NCBI GenBank assembly: GCA_964643325.1
Contig: CAZXSE010000005.1
Coordinates: 21,555 to 85,554 of the forward strand
Length of the DNA stretch: 64,000 bases
Origin: Fredricksoniimonas sp964643325
GTDB lineage: Bacteria; Omnitrophota; Gorgyraeia; Zapsychrales; Fredricksoniimonadaceae
Direction: 5' to 3'
The notes under the pieces are model-generated. The model did no database searches. It saw only the letters and a list, made by a program, of their open reading frames with translations, and had not been told where the DNA came from. Shown piece after piece: positions 15,474-23,997 of the stretch. Made by a program: the position numbers and the translations under genes. Position 1 is the first letter of the stretch. Every line of letters begins with the position of its first letter.

Positions 15474-16484
15474 ATGGTTGCATACAAGGAATTAGGTTTG
15501 TCCAACACGCGGGAAATGTTCAAGGGCGCGGTCAAGGGCGGCTATGCTGTTCCGGCCTATAACTTTAATAACATGGAACAGATCCAGGCTATCATCACGG
15601 CCTGCGTCGAGACAGGGTCGCCGGTCATTCTCCAAGTATCTTCCGGCGCGCGCAAGTATGCCAATCCGACCTTGTTGCGCTGGATGGGGCAGGGCGCTGT
15701 CGAGATGATGAAGGAGATCGCGAAGGCCAAGGGGCTGAAAGAGATCCCGATCGCGCTGCATCTGGACCATGGCGACACCTTTGAGCTGGCCAAGTCCTGC
15801 ATCGAGACGGGCTTCTCGTCGGTCATGATCGACGGGTCCCATCACACGTATGAGAAAAATGTCGAGCTGACCAAGCAGGTCGTCGAGTATGCGCATAAAT
15901 ATGATGTTACGGTCGAGGGCGAGCTCGGGGTCCTTTCCGGGATCGAGGATGATGTGGTTGCCGCGAAGTCGATCTACACCCAGCCTGAGCAGGTCGAGGA
16001 TTTCGTGAAAAAGACCGGCGTTGATTCGTTGGCCATTTCCATCGGCACATCGCACGGCGCCTACAAGTTCAAGCCGGCGCAGTGTACCAAGGATCCCGCG
16101 ACGGGCGTGCTTGTTCCGCCGCCACTGCGCTTTGACATCCTTGAAGAGATCGAGAAGCGCATTCCCGGGTTCCCGATCGTGTTGCATGGCGCGAGTTCCG
16201 TGGCGACCGAGTATGTGGATATGATCAACAAGTTCGGCGGCAAGCTGGAAGCGGCCGTCGGCATCCCTGAAGAGCAGTTGCGCCGCGCGGCAAAGTCCGC
16301 GGTGTGCAAGATCAATATTGATTCCGACGGGCGTTTGGCCATGACCGCGCTGATCCGCAAGGTTTTCGCGGAGAGCCCGGGCGAGTTCGACCCGCGCAAG
16401 TATCTGGGTCCGGCGCGCGATGCTTTGGTCAAGGTTTACAAGCACAAGAACGAGAACGTCGTCGGGTCAGCCGGCAGGGCGTGA
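15474..16484 (+). CDS. fba: Fructose-bisphosphate aldolase, class II
   Basis: This zinc-dependent aldolase interconverts fructose 1,6-bisphosphate and triose phosphates. LHLDHGDTFE at 95-104 holds catalytic D98 and zinc ligand H99; MIDGSHHTYEKN, VEGELGVLSG, GTSHGAYKF (H194) and VLHGASSV (H238) complete the site. The 336-residue length is normal. The ATG has AAAGGAGAGCGT upstream. Spacers on both sides and a terminator downstream suggest a monocistronic unit. Confidence 0.96.
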   Translation: MVAYKELGLSNTREMFKGAVKGGYAVPAYNFNNMEQIQAIITACVETGSPVILQVSSGARKYANPTLLRWMGQGAVEMMKEIAKAKGLKEIPIALHLDHGDTFELAKSCIETGFSSVMIDGSHHTYEKNVELTKQVVEYAHKYDVTVEGELGVLSGIEDDVVAAKSIYTQPEQVEDFVKKTGVDSLAISIGTSHGAYKFKPAQCTKDPATGVLVPPPLRFDILEEIEKRIPGFPIVLHGASSVATEYVDMINKFGGKLEAAVGIPEEQLRRAAKSAVCKINIDSDGRLAMTALIRKVFAESPGEFDPRKYLGPARDALVKVYKHKNENVVGSAGRA

Positions 16485-16488
16485 GTTT

Positions 16489-16542
16489 GGGGACACACAC
16501 TTAATTACCCTGCTGTTGCAGGGCAATTAAGTGTGTGTCCCC
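16489..16542. repeat. REP-like palindrome after fba
   Basis: GGGGACACACACTTAATT (16489-16506) is repeated as its exact inverse at 16525-16542 around CCTG-CTGTTG-CAGG. The 18-bp perfect arms, the GGGGACACA end and the position between genes resemble the palindromic units mobilised by IS200-like (RAYT) transposases in other genomes. No transposase is in the window. Confidence 0.75.
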
Positions 16543-16551
16543 TGTAATCTA

Positions 16552-16588
16552 CCCCGTGTTCTCCGGCAAGGAGAGCGCGGGGTTTTTT
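16552..16588 (+). terminator. Rho-independent terminator of fba
   Basis: A 13-bp stem (CCCCGTGTTCTCC with GGAGAGCGCGGGG, two G-T pairs, loop GGCAA) is followed by TTTTTT. Confidence 0.88.
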
Positions 16589-16602
16589 CTTGGGAGGTGG
16601 CT

Positions 16603-16797
16603 ATGGAATGTTTAAAAGAAAAGAACCTGAAAGATTGCACGTGCTCGTATCCGGGCTGTTCGCGCAAGGGGATCTGTTGCGAGTGCGTGCGGTATCACCG
16701 CGATAAGGGCGCGATCCCGGGGTGTTTTTTCCCGAAGGACGCCGAAAAGACCTATGACCGCAGTATCGCCGCGTTCATCAGGGCTGTGAAGCCATGA
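16603..16797 (+). CDS. Small cysteine-rich protein (DUF6485-like)
   Basis: This is a 64-residue protein of unknown function. The pattern DCTCSYPGCSRKGICCECVRYH followed by IPGCFFP contains eight closely spaced cysteines and a conserved Tyr-His, suggesting a metal-binding fold. It resembles the small proteins grouped as DUF6485, from memory. The ATG at 16603 has GGGAGGTGG upstream; a longer in-frame opening runs back through the fba terminator and is rejected. The stop overlaps the start of the next small ORF (ATGA). Confidence 0.8.
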   Translation: MECLKEKNLKDCTCSYPGCSRKGICCECVRYHRDKGAIPGCFFPKDAEKTYDRSIAAFIRAVKP

Positions 16798-16985
16798 CGA
16801 AGAAAGAGCACATTCAGTTCTGGCACAAGAAACAGGGCAAAGAGGCGGGTGTGAACGCCCTGGCCGTGCGCGGAACGCTTAAGGGCGCGAAGCCCGTCGG
16901 CCCGCAGGCCAAGCTGACCCCGGCGCAGAAGTTCATGAAAGAATTGCGCGCCCAGGCGCGTCAGGCAGTGCGTGAAGCGGTGTAG
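16794..16985 (+). CDS. Small basic hypothetical protein
   Basis: The 63-residue product is rich in Lys, Arg and Ala, with no signal peptide or membrane helix. The C-terminal half (LTPAQKFMKELRAQARQAVREAV) looks like one amphipathic helix. It is translationally coupled to the cysteine-rich gene before it. I do not recognise the family; nucleic-acid binding is possible from its charge but not shown. Codon use matches its neighbours. Confidence 0.55.
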   Translation: MTKKEHIQFWHKKQGKEAGVNALAVRGTLKGAKPVGPQAKLTPAQKFMKELRAQARQAVREAV

Positions 16986-17000
16986 GCAGGGGATTTATGT

Positions 17001-17029
17001 TTGACAAATCATCAACGCAGTGTTACTGT
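17001..17029 (+). promoter_or_regulatory. Sigma70-type promoter for aroK-dprA
   Basis: TTGACA (17001-17006) and TACTGT (17024-17029) are 17 bases apart. The transcript would start about 15 bases before the GGAGAAAG ribosome site of aroK. Confidence 0.65.
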
Positions 17030-17052
17030 TTTCTTATATTGGAGAAAGCGTT

Positions 17053-17577
17053 ATGGCATTAGGGAATAAGAACATTGTTTTCATCGGCTTCATGGCTTGC
17101 GGCAAGACCATGATCTCGCGCGAGGTTGCGCGCCGCCTGGGCATGCGGCGCGTGTCCACGGATGAGCTGATCGAGGAGCGCGAAGGCCTTCCCATTACGC
17201 AGATCTTTGCGCGTTCCGGCGAGGCGTATTTCCGGCGCGTGGAGGCGGCTGTGGTCAAGGAATGCGCAGCCCTCTCAGGTGTCGTCATTGATTGCGGCGG
17301 TGGCGTTGCCATGAACGAGGAAAATATGCAGGCCCTGAACGCCACGGGCGTGACATTTTATCTGAACGCTTCCCCCGAAGCGATCTATCGCAGGACAAAG
17401 GGCAGGACGGACAGGCCGCTGTTGAACGTGCCGAACCCGCTTGCCAGGATCAAGGAATTGCTGGCCGTGCGCGACCCCCATTACCGCAAGGCCCAGCACG
17501 TCGTCGATTCAAGCAATGACGATGTTGCCAGGGTTGCCCATGGGATCCTTCTCATCCTCGACATTCACGGAAAATGA
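17053..17577 (+). CDS. aroK: Shikimate kinase
   Basis: AroK phosphorylates shikimate at O3 with ATP. The P-loop GFMACGKT is at 12-19 (often GFMGAGKS). D37 in STDELIEER, FRRVE at 60-64, GGGV at 82-85 and RTDRPLL in the lid follow the family pattern. It has 174 residues. The ATG at 17053 has GGAGAAAG 5 bases upstream. Its 3' end overlaps the start of dprA by 38 bases. Confidence 0.92.
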   Translation: MALGNKNIVFIGFMACGKTMISREVARRLGMRRVSTDELIEEREGLPITQIFARSGEAYFRRVEAAVVKECAALSGVVIDCGGGVAMNEENMQALNATGVTFYLNASPEAIYRRTKGRTDRPLLNVPNPLARIKELLAVRDPHYRKAQHVVDSSNDDVARVAHGILLILDIHGK

Positions 17578-18673
17578 AGCGCTGGCGGTCCTGAACGGGA
17601 TCAACGGCTTTGGCATCAAGCGCATCAGCCAGCTGATCGAACGTTTCGGGTCCGCGTCCGCGACGTTGCGCGCGCCCGTCGAGGCGCTGGCTTCTTTCCC
17701 TGAATTGCATCAGGCCACGCGGGTCAATCTTCAGAGTTTCTCGGCGGAAAAATTCCTTAAGAAAGATGACGAGGCGTGCCGGAAGTTCGGCGCGCGCCGG
17801 GTCACTTTCCTTGATGAAGAATATCCTGCCAGACTGCATACGATACCGGACAAGCCGGTCGTGCTTTATGTCGCCGGAGAATTTCCTAAACAGCTGGAAT
17901 GCGGCGTGGCGATCGTGGGTTCGCGGCGGGCATCACTATACGGGTTGGGCATTGCGGAGCGCTTCGCTCTTGAACTGGCGGAGCTTGGGGTCTGCATCAT
18001 TTCGGGCGTGGCCCGGGGCATTGACACAGCCGCGCACAACGGGGCTTTGCGCGCGGGCGGCAGGACGGTCGGGGTCCTCGGTTGCGGCCTTGATGTTGTT
18101 TATCCGCCGGAGAACGGAGGGCTGTATCAGCGTATCAAGGAGAACGGCTGTCTTATTTCCGAATTTCCTTTTGGCACGCCTCCGGAAACTTTTAACTTTC
18201 CGCGGCGCAATCGCATTGTCAGCGGCTTGTCGCTCGGAGTTGTTGTCGTCGAGGCGGGGATCAAGAGTGGCGCGCTTGTCACGGCCGGGCTTGCGCTAGG
18301 CCAGGGCAGAGATGTGTTCGCAGTGCCCGGGCGTATCGATAGCACTGTTTCTGACGGACCGCACGCGCTCATTAAACAGGGCGCCAAGCCGGTCCTTTGC
18401 GTGGCGGATATTCTTGAGGACTTGCCGTTAAAGGCCCAGCAACCCGTGGGCCGGAAAGAGGCGCCGGGCGCTTGCGCCACTGATGCCTTGTCAGCGGAAG
18501 AAAAAGCGGTGCTTGGGTTCTTGGGTGATGACGACACATCTTATGAAACGCTTGAGGCCGCGACTGGTTTTGGTCCGGCAACCCTAATGTCCGCGTTGCT
18601 GGCTTTGGAGATATCAGGCCGGATCGTGCACAAGCCTGGGCAGGTCTATGGCCGCGCCGTTGACAGGGCATAG
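17540..18673 (+). CDS. dprA: DNA processing protein DprA
   Basis: DprA protects incoming single-stranded DNA and loads RecA during natural transformation. The N-terminal helix-hairpin part (LNGINGFGIKRISQLIERFG, 18-37) is followed by the Rossmann core from about 123: VAIVGSRRAS, SGVARGIDTAAHNGAL, GCGLDVVYPPEN and FPRRNRIVSGLS. A winged-helix domain closes the protein. The ATG at 17540 with AGGG 6 bases upstream gives 377 residues; longer starts would sit deep inside aroK. Confidence 0.93.
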   Translation: MGSFSSSTFTENEALAVLNGINGFGIKRISQLIERFGSASATLRAPVEALASFPELHQATRVNLQSFSAEKFLKKDDEACRKFGARRVTFLDEEYPARLHTIPDKPVVLYVAGEFPKQLECGVAIVGSRRASLYGLGIAERFALELAELGVCIISGVARGIDTAAHNGALRAGGRTVGVLGCGLDVVYPPENGGLYQRIKENGCLISEFPFGTPPETFNFPRRNRIVSGLSLGVVVVEAGIKSGALVTAGLALGQGRDVFAVPGRIDSTVSDGPHALIKQGAKPVLCVADILEDLPLKAQQPVGRKEAPGACATDALSAEEKAVLGFLGDDDTSYETLEAATGFGPATLMSALLALEISGRIVHKPGQVYGRAVDRA

Positions 18674-18770
18674 CAAACATTTCTCAAAAACAGTTGCATT
18701 TTGGCTGTTTTCATGGAAAGTATGAGTGCGGCTTGCGTAAGGGTCCTTTAATCCTGTCTTCCTTATATAT

Positions 18771-20744
18771 ATGTCAAAAGCGCTGGTCATCGTAGAATCG
18801 CCCGCCAAAGTCAAGACGATCAATAAGATCCTTGGGCCCAAGTATAAGGTCACATCCTCCATGGGGCATCTGATCGACCTGCCGCGCTCTACGCTTGGTG
18901 TTGACCTGGAGAAGGATTTTGAGCCGAAACTTATCATTGTGCGGGCCAAGCAGAAAGTGCTCAAGAAACTCAAGAAAGAGGCCGAGGGCAAGAAGGAAGT
19001 TTATTTCGCGACTGACCCTGACCGTGAAGGGGAGGCGATCGGGTGGAACCTTGTGCCGCACCTGGCTGCTGACAAGAAGGTCTATCGCGTGGTGTTCCAC
19101 GAGATCACCAAGGAAGCGGTCCTTAAGGCCTTCAAGGAAAAACATCAGTTCGACCGCAAGAAGATCGACGCGCAGAACGCGCGGCGCATCCTTGACCGCA
19201 TTGTGGGGTATATGATCAGCCCCATCCTCTGGAAAAAGGTCGGCAGCCGCCTGAGCGCGGGGCGCGTGCAGTCGGTGGCATTGCGGCTTGTCGTTGAACG
19301 TGAGCGCGAGATCGAGAAGTTCGTTCCGGATGAGTATTGGCAGATCGGTGTTATCCTCAAGAAGGATAGCGGCCAGGAACTTCAGGCCCAGCTTGAGAAG
19401 GTTGACGGTGAAAAGAAAGACCTTAAGACGCAAGCCGACGCCGGATCTGTAGCCGAGGAGCTTTCCAGTAAACTCTTTAGGGTGTCCGCGGTAACGACGC
19501 GCGAGGTGCGGCGCAATGCATTGCCGCCGTTCATCACGAGCACCTTGCAGCAGGAGGCGTTCTCCAAGCTCGGGTTCAACGCCCAGCGCACCATGATGAT
19601 CGCCCAGGAACTTTATGAAGGCGTTGAGGTCGGCGAAGAGGACCCCGTGGGTCTGATCACCTACATGCGCACGGACTCCGTGAACCTTGCTAACGAGGCT
19701 ATTGAGAAAGTCCGCGGTTTTATCACCAAAGAATTCGGTAGTGAATACCTTCCCGAAGAGCCTAATAAATTCAAATCCAAGAAGTCGGCCCAGGAGGCGC
19801 ATGAGGCGATCCGTCCGACGGACGTTAGCCGCGCGCCGCAGGCGCTCAAGAAATACTTGACCGAGGAGCAGTTGAAACTTTACGAGCTTATTTGGAAACG
19901 TTTTGTCAGTTGCCAGATGATGCCGGCCATATTTGAGAACAAGAAGGTCGAGATCATGGCCGGCGATCGTTACCAGTTCGGCGCCTCCGGGTCCACCCTT
20001 GTTTTTCCGGGATGCCTCTCGGTGTACAAGGCCGGCGAGGATGAGGAGGAAAAACAGGACCTGACCCCTTATCAGGAGAACGACATCCTCCAGATGACCG
20101 CGGTCAACCCGACGCAGCATTTTACAAAACCGCCGGCGCGGTATTCAGAAGCCAGCTTGGTCAAGGCCCTGGAAGAGGATGGCATCGGCCGCCCGAGCAC
20201 GTACGCGGCGATCATCCAGACGCTGTTGTTGCGCAACTATGTGACGCGCGAGCGCGGGTATTTTACGGCCACACAGCTCGGTTTTCTGATCTGCGATCTT
20301 CTGGTGGCCAATTTCCCCAGGATCCTTGATGTGACATTCACGGCGCAGATGGAAGAGCGCCTTGACATGGTCGAGGAAGGGGAGCTTGATTCTGTCGGAC
20401 TGCTCAAGGATTTTTATGCGCCGTTCCGTCAGGAATTGGACGCGGCCATGGGTTCTATTGAAAAGACCAGCATTGCTTTTAACAAAGCTTGCCCTATATG
20501 CAAAGGCGAGATGATCGTGAAATGGGGCAAGAACGGCCGCTTCATCAGTTGCGCCGCTTTCCCGGAGTGCAAGCATGCCGAGCCGTATCCCGTCGGTGTC
20601 AAATGCCCCGAACCGGGCTGCGATGGCGAGCTCGTGGAACGCCGCAACCGCCGCGGCGGTGTTTTCTACGGCTGCAGCAAATATCCCGCCTGCAAGCATA
20701 TTTCCAACAAGCTGCCTGCCGCAGACCAGCCCAAGGCCGCGTAG
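18771..20744 (+). CDS. topA: DNA topoisomerase I
   Basis: This type IA enzyme relaxes negative supercoils. The Toprim domain starts LVIVESPAKVKTI (5-17) and holds TDPDREGEAIGW (81-92). The catalytic tyrosine is Y298 in TYMRTDS. The C-terminus carries two four-cysteine zinc ribbons (CPICKGEM...CKH and CPEPGCDG...CKH). It has 657 residues. It lies next to a Xer recombinase, a frequent bacterial pairing. The A/T-rich bases just before the ATG lack a clear Shine-Dalgarno. Confidence 0.96.
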   Translation: MSKALVIVESPAKVKTINKILGPKYKVTSSMGHLIDLPRSTLGVDLEKDFEPKLIIVRAKQKVLKKLKKEAEGKKEVYFATDPDREGEAIGWNLVPHLAADKKVYRVVFHEITKEAVLKAFKEKHQFDRKKIDAQNARRILDRIVGYMISPILWKKVGSRLSAGRVQSVALRLVVEREREIEKFVPDEYWQIGVILKKDSGQELQAQLEKVDGEKKDLKTQADAGSVAEELSSKLFRVSAVTTREVRRNALPPFITSTLQQEAFSKLGFNAQRTMMIAQELYEGVEVGEEDPVGLITYMRTDSVNLANEAIEKVRGFITKEFGSEYLPEEPNKFKSKKSAQEAHEAIRPTDVSRAPQALKKYLTEEQLKLYELIWKRFVSCQMMPAIFENKKVEIMAGDRYQFGASGSTLVFPGCLSVYKAGEDEEEKQDLTPYQENDILQMTAVNPTQHFTKPPARYSEASLVKALEEDGIGRPSTYAAIIQTLLLRNYVTRERGYFTATQLGFLICDLLVANFPRILDVTFTAQMEERLDMVEEGELDSVGLLKDFYAPFRQELDAAMGSIEKTSIAFNKACPICKGEMIVKWGKNGRFISCAAFPECKHAEPYPVGVKCPEPGCDGELVERRNRRGGVFYGCSKYPACKHISNKLPAADQPKAA

Positions 20745-20824
20745 CTCCGACATTCCGCTGATGCGGATTCTTTCCACTTTTCCGTTTAATAATTCTAGTA
20801 TTAGTTATATTATATTGACGCCTT

Positions 20825-21685
20825 ATGAATACTCATATTGAAGGCTTTCTGAACAAATTGTCAGTCGAAAAGAATTACTCGGAACATACCCTGTTGAATT
20901 ACAGGCTGGATCTGGAAGAATTCTTTTGTTTTCTCGGTCATCAGGATGTTAAGGCCGTTGATTATCCGTCTCTGCGGCGCTTCCTGGCGGATTTGCGGAT
21001 CAAGGAACGCAAGCCGCGCAGTGTGGCCCGGAAACTTTCGGCGTTGCGCTCCTTCTTCAAGCATCTTCAGCGTGAGGGTGTTGTCGATAAGAATCCGGCG
21101 GCGCTGGTGCAGACCCCGAAGCTTGATAAGACATTGCCGCATTTCATGACCGAGCAGGATGCGGTCAGGCTCATTGAGTCGCCGGAAGAAGGCAAGGCCG
21201 CCGGCCTGCGGGACAAGGCTATTTTTGAGACGCTTTATTCGACGGGGATCCGCGTTGGCGAGCTGGTGGGCTTGAGCCTTGCGGATGTGGACCTGATCGG
21301 CAATATCATCAAGGTCTTTGGCAAGGGCAAAAAGCAAAGGGTCGTGCCGATAGGCAACAAGGCGTGTGAGGCGATACAGGCCTATCTCGACGCGCGGGGC
21401 GTGAAGGCGGACGCGGTCTTTTTGAACAAGTCAGGCGGCAGGCTTACGGCGCGCAGCGTGCGCAATATCATCAATAAACACATTGCATTGCAGGCCATGG
21501 CCCAGAAAGTCCACCCGCACACGTTCAGGCATTCGTTCGCCACGCATATGCTTGATCATGGAGCTGACCTGCGTTCGATCCAAGAGCTTCTCGGTCATGT
21601 GAACCTCTCGACCACGCAGATCTACACGCATTTGACGATGGACAGGCTTAAGAGTGTTTATGAAAAGGCGCATCCCAGGGCATGA
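20825..21685 (+). CDS. xerC: Tyrosine recombinase, XerC/XerD type
   Basis: Chromosome-dimer resolution at dif is the usual role. The N-terminal SAM-like domain (1-95) is followed by the catalytic domain with R143 (TGIRVGEL), a lysine in GKGKKQRVVP, H232 and R235 (HTFRHSFATHML), H258 (LLGHVNLSTT) and nucleophile Y267 (IYTHL). It has 286 residues, a normal length. XerC and XerD cannot be separated without a tree; no second Xer is in the window, so a single-recombinase system is possible. It lies 3 bases upstream of waaA. Confidence 0.88.
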   Translation: MNTHIEGFLNKLSVEKNYSEHTLLNYRLDLEEFFCFLGHQDVKAVDYPSLRRFLADLRIKERKPRSVARKLSALRSFFKHLQREGVVDKNPAALVQTPKLDKTLPHFMTEQDAVRLIESPEEGKAAGLRDKAIFETLYSTGIRVGELVGLSLADVDLIGNIIKVFGKGKKQRVVPIGNKACEAIQAYLDARGVKADAVFLNKSGGRLTARSVRNIINKHIALQAMAQKVHPHTFRHSFATHMLDHGADLRSIQELLGHVNLSTTQIYTHLTMDRLKSVYEKAHPRA

Positions 21686-21688
21686 TCT

Positions 21689-22960
21689 ATGATGCTTGAC
21701 ATCCTGTACTGCATAGCGGCCTTGTTCTATTTTCCGCTGCTTCTCGTGCGCGGCAAATGGCATGGCGGTTTTCGCCAGCGGCTGGGTTTCTTTCCGAAGC
21801 CGCTCGCGCAGGAACTTGCTGCTCGCGAGAATATTTGGGTCCACGCGGTCAGTGTCGGCGAGGTAGCCCTGGTGGAAGGCGTCATCAAGGGGCTGCAACA
21901 AAGGCATCCGGGGCTGCGCATCGTCCTTTCGGTGACCACCAAGACCGGGCACGCGTTCGCGCTCAAGAAATACGCGCCCAGCGGCGTTTGTGTGATCTGG
22001 TCGCCGCTCGATATCAGCGCGGCGGTGCGTTCGTTCGTCGCTGTGATACGGCCGAAGATGTATGTTGTTGCCGAGACCGAGCTCTGGCCGCATCTTTTTT
22101 CCTGCCTGGAAGCTGCCGGCACGCCGATCTTTCTTGTTAATGGCAGGATATCTGACGCTTCTTACGGCCGTTATCGCCTGATGCGCCCGTGGGTCGAGGC
22201 AATGCTGCGCCAGATCAGGCTCTTGTGCGTGCAAAGCCGTCTGGATGCTGACAGGTTCATCGAGCTGGGCGCGCTGTCCGCGCACGTGAAGATCGTCGGG
22301 AATGTGAAGTTCGATGTCATGTTGCCGGCGATCCCTTTGGATGGGGCGGGGTCCAAGAAAGCTTTTGGCCTGGAGGACGGTGAAAAACTTTTTATTGCGG
22401 CCAGCACGCATCCTGGCGAAGAAGCTGTGGTGTGTGACGCATTCCTTGCATTAAAGGCGGAGTTTGCGCGCCTAAGGCTGGCCATTGTGCCGCGCCATCC
22501 CGAGCGGGCCAAAGAAGTGTCTTCTGTTGTGAAGAACAGGGGCATGGAGCCTGTTCTGTGGACGCAGGCCAACGGCCGCCGGCTTGGGCCGCACGATGTG
22601 CTTGTGATGGATGCTGTTGGTTATCTGATCGATCTTTATCGTGCGGCAGATGTTGTCTTTGTGGGCAAAAGCCTCGGGATCCCGCGCCGCGGAGGACAGA
22701 ACCCTATTGAGCCCGCGGCATTCGGGAGGCCGGTCATCGTCGGGCCTCACATGGAGAATTTCCGGGATGTCATGCGCCTGTTCACGGAAGCCGGGGCCAT
22801 GATCGTGATCTCAAAGAGCGAGGATCTTGCGGGTGCGGTCACGGATGTGCTGGCGCATCCGCAGCGCATGGCCGGCCTTTCGGTCAGGGCCAGGACCGTC
22901 GTTGATCAGAACAGGGGCGCCGCAGAGCGCAGTGTTGATCTGATGATGGAGGCTTTATGA
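21689..22960 (+). CDS. waaA: 3-deoxy-D-manno-octulosonic acid (Kdo) transferase
   Basis: WaaA transfers Kdo from CMP-Kdo to lipid IVA at the inner membrane. The N-terminal helix (about 4-20) anchors it. HAVSVGEV holds the catalytic glutamate (E58), ETELWPHLF and INGRISDASYGRY follow, and ASTHPGEEAVV starts the C-terminal nucleotide-binding half. It has 423 residues. It heads the LPS operon and overlaps lpxK by 4 bases, evidence that this is an LPS-bearing Gram-negative cell. Confidence 0.95.
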   Translation: MMLDILYCIAALFYFPLLLVRGKWHGGFRQRLGFFPKPLAQELAARENIWVHAVSVGEVALVEGVIKGLQQRHPGLRIVLSVTTKTGHAFALKKYAPSGVCVIWSPLDISAAVRSFVAVIRPKMYVVAETELWPHLFSCLEAAGTPIFLVNGRISDASYGRYRLMRPWVEAMLRQIRLLCVQSRLDADRFIELGALSAHVKIVGNVKFDVMLPAIPLDGAGSKKAFGLEDGEKLFIAASTHPGEEAVVCDAFLALKAEFARLRLAIVPRHPERAKEVSSVVKNRGMEPVLWTQANGRRLGPHDVLVMDAVGYLIDLYRAADVVFVGKSLGIPRRGGQNPIEPAAFGRPVIVGPHMENFRDVMRLFTEAGAMIVISKSEDLAGAVTDVLAHPQRMAGLSVRARTVVDQNRGAAERSVDLMMEAL

Positions 22961-23997
22961 GCCGGTTCCTGAAAGACATTGCCATGGGCCGGAGCCGCGG
23001 TCTTCCGGGAGAGCTTGCCAAGCCCGTGCTGATGATCCTGTCGTTCATTTACGGCGGCGCGGTCGTTCTTTGCGCCTGGCTTTATCGCAGGGGGATCCTG
23101 TTCTCGTACCGTGCCGGGCGCCCCGTGATCAGCGTCGGGAACATTACGGCCGGCGGCGCCGGAAAAACGCCGCTGGTGATCTTTCTGGCAAGGGTCTTGC
23201 AGCGCAGGGGCTTGCATCCCGTGATCCTGACGCGAGGCTATATGCCGGACGGGTCCGCAAGCGATGAGGCGCGCATGGTCGCCGAGGTCCTGACAGATGT
23301 CGAGATCGCGGTCGATCCTGACCGTATTGCCGCCGTAAGAAGGACACAGCATAAGGCCGATGTTTTTATCCTGGACGACGGGTTCCAGCATTGGCGCCTG
23401 AGAAGGGACCTGAACATTGTTGTTATTGACGCGACGAGGCCTTTTGGTAACGGGCATCTGTTGCCGCGCGGGACATTGCGCGAGCCTTTGTTCGCGCTCA
23501 AGAGGGCCCGTATCGTTGTCCTGACAAGGACGGACCTTGGCGCGGGCAATGTGGAAGATATCCGCTGCCGGCTCAAACGGTATTGTCCGAAGGCGCTTGT
23601 TGTTGAGACCGTGCACGCGCCGGTGGCCGTGCGCGACCTTGTGACCGGCGTTCACGCCAGCCTTGAGGGGATCAAGGGGCAGGTTGCGGTCGTTTCTGCG
23701 ATCGGCGCGCCGCAGGCTTTTGAGGACATGCTCGTCCGCGAAGGTGTTCGCGTCGGCCGCAGATCCGTGTTCGACGATCATCATGTTTATAGTATTGACG
23801 ATATCCGTCAGATCGTCGCTGCTTGCCGTGAGCAGGGGATCAGCAAGGTCCTTACGACGCATAAGGATGCTGTCAAGATCGGGGAGTTCCGGGAGTCCTT
23901 CCAGGGAGTGGACTTTCTTGTTGTCGAGATCGAAATAAAGGTGGTGCATGGGCAAATTGAATTCTTTTCAAGGCTGGACAGGCTCTTTCGTCCTTAG
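22957..23997 (+). CDS. lpxK: Tetraacyldisaccharide 4'-kinase
   Basis: LpxK phosphorylates the lipid A disaccharide at the 4' position. The P-loop GNITAGGAGKTP is at 61-72, preceded by the membrane helix around 23-40. LDDGFQHWRLRRDLNIVVID contains the catalytic region, and GNGHLLPRGTLREP is typical. It has 346 residues. The start overlaps waaA and the end overlaps the acyltransferase gene by 50 bases. Confidence 0.95.
   Translation: MSRFLKDIAMGRSRGLPGELAKPVLMILSFIYGGAVVLCAWLYRRGILFSYRAGRPVISVGNITAGGAGKTPLVIFLARVLQRRGLHPVILTRGYMPDGSASDEARMVAEVLTDVEIAVDPDRIAAVRRTQHKADVFILDDGFQHWRLRRDLNIVVIDATRPFGNGHLLPRGTLREPLFALKRARIVVLTRTDLGAGNVEDIRCRLKRYCPKALVVETVHAPVAVRDLVTGVHASLEGIKGQVAVVSAIGAPQAFEDMLVREGVRVGRRSVFDDHHVYSIDDIRQIVAACREQGISKVLTTHKDAVKIGEFRESFQGVDFLVVEIEIKVVHGQIEFFSRLDRLFRP

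Noticed and set aside
18674..18770. Terminator between dprA and topA
   Set aside because: AAAACAG/CTGTTTT can pair, but the stem is short, the loop is large and no T-run follows.
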